Shown here piece by piece: positions 4,776 to 5,110 of a stretch of 5,110 nucleotides of DNA. Under the pieces are notes generated by a model. That model was not told the DNA's origin, ran no database searches, and saw nothing but the letters and a program-made list of their open reading frames with translations. The first letter of the stretch is position 1. Each line of letters starts with the position of its first letter. A program made the position numbers and the translations under genes. The DNA is taken from positions 1-5,110 of the forward strand of contig JAAZYN010000346.1 of assembly GCA_014239625.1 (NCBI GenBank). The letters run 5' to 3'. Source of the DNA: Myxococcales bacterium (lineage in GTDB: Bacteria > Myxococcota_A > UBA9042 > PHBI01 > JAAZYN01).

Positions 4776-5110
4776 ATGTCCTTCCAAAGGCTCTTCCCTC
4801 GCACACTGACCGTATCGCTGCTGTTGCTGCTCGCCCCTCGGGCGTCTTGGGCGGACCTGCCAGACATCAGCTGGGCAGCCGGCAACACGTCCATCTCGGT
4901 GCACAACGCGGGCCCGGTCCTGCGGAACTGGGAGTGGTCCTGCGACGACCCCGGCGACGACTTCCCGCTCGAGCAGCGCTGCCAGGTCCTCGACGTGACG
5001 AGTGGCACCCCGGGCGTCACGCTCACCGACGCTGACTGCGGGACCGCGAGCAGCGCCCCGACGTCGGCGAGCTACACATATGACGTCACCGGCGCGGACC
5101 TCATCGACGG
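4776..5110 (+). CDS. Secreted protein of unknown function, 5' end only
   Basis: The frame opens at ATG 4776, preceded by CGGAG (4765-4769) with a 6-nt spacer, and runs 111 codons off the right edge with no stop. Residues 1-26 are a clear signal peptide: MSFQRLFPRT, then a run of Leu (SLLLLLAP), then RASWA with probable cleavage before Asp27 (Ser-Trp-Ala at -3 to -1). There is no lipobox Cys, so it looks like a Sec-secreted soluble or anchored protein. The visible mature part is acidic and Asp/Ser/Thr-rich, with VHNAGPVLRNWEWSC, C69 about 13 residues later and C90 further on; at least one disulfide is likely. It resembles the start of a surface or extracellular protein with beta-rich repeats, but I do not recognise the family. 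Codon use (G or C at most third positions) supports a real gene. Confidence 0.78.
   Translation, partial: MSFQRLFPRTLTVSLLLLLAPRASWADLPDISWAAGNTSISVHNAGPVLRNWEWSCDDPGDDFPLEQRCQVLDVTSGTPGVTLTDADCGTASSAPTSASYTYDVTGADLID

Overview
This is a GC-rich window (clearly well above 60% G+C) of ordinary, compact bacterial DNA. It most resembles a myxobacterial or related deltaproteobacterial (Myxococcota-type) chromosome. The support is the very high third-position GC, several relaxed-lipobox or signal-peptide-bearing surface proteins, a protein built of WxxGxW-type repeats, and a Cys-rich lipoprotein with the 'GCCDG…C…CGW…Y.C' module common in that group. The taxonomic call is inference from gene style; there is no rRNA or other marker.

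Layout, left to right. (1) 1-239, plus: the 3' end of an ApbE-like FAD:protein FMN transferase. (2) 240-380: a short convergent gap with GC-rich inverted repeats but no T-tract. (3) 381-1412, minus: a predicted exported protein or lipoprotein with six 25-26-residue GYxWVPGxW-type repeats and a long, strongly basic C-terminal tail ending in KTSTR pentapeptide repeats. (4) 1413-1492: an 80-bp divergent promoter region with an 8-bp inverted repeat, one arm of which covers the lipoprotein ribosome-binding site. (5) 1493-2401, plus: a complete FieF/YiiP-type cation diffusion facilitator with all the known metal ligands conserved. (6) 2402-2978: 577 bp with no convincing gene but with a long bulged stem-loop and a 9-bp tandem repeat. 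(7) 2979-3557, plus: a DUF1062-family protein with two CxxC pairs and a C-terminal S4-like segment. (8) 3558-3983: 426 bp without a convincing gene, but with a T-run, a cluster of adjacent strong hairpins and a possible gene scrap. (9) 3984-4592, minus: a small Cys-rich lipoprotein with an internally duplicated module. (10) 4593-4775: a divergent intergenic region with a perfect 16-bp dyad. (11) 4776 to the right edge, plus: the 5' end of an unrecognised secreted protein.

The genes do not form an obvious pathway or operon: orientations alternate, and each gene appears to have its own control region. The common theme is the cell envelope, with three exported proteins, one membrane metal exporter and an ApbE-type flavinyltransferase, which in many bacteria is exported. 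I found no CRISPR array, toxin-antitoxin pair, transposase or phage gene. The most unusual signals are the duplicated Cys-rich module, the repeat-plus-basic-tail lipoprotein, and the hairpin cluster downstream of the DUF1062 gene.
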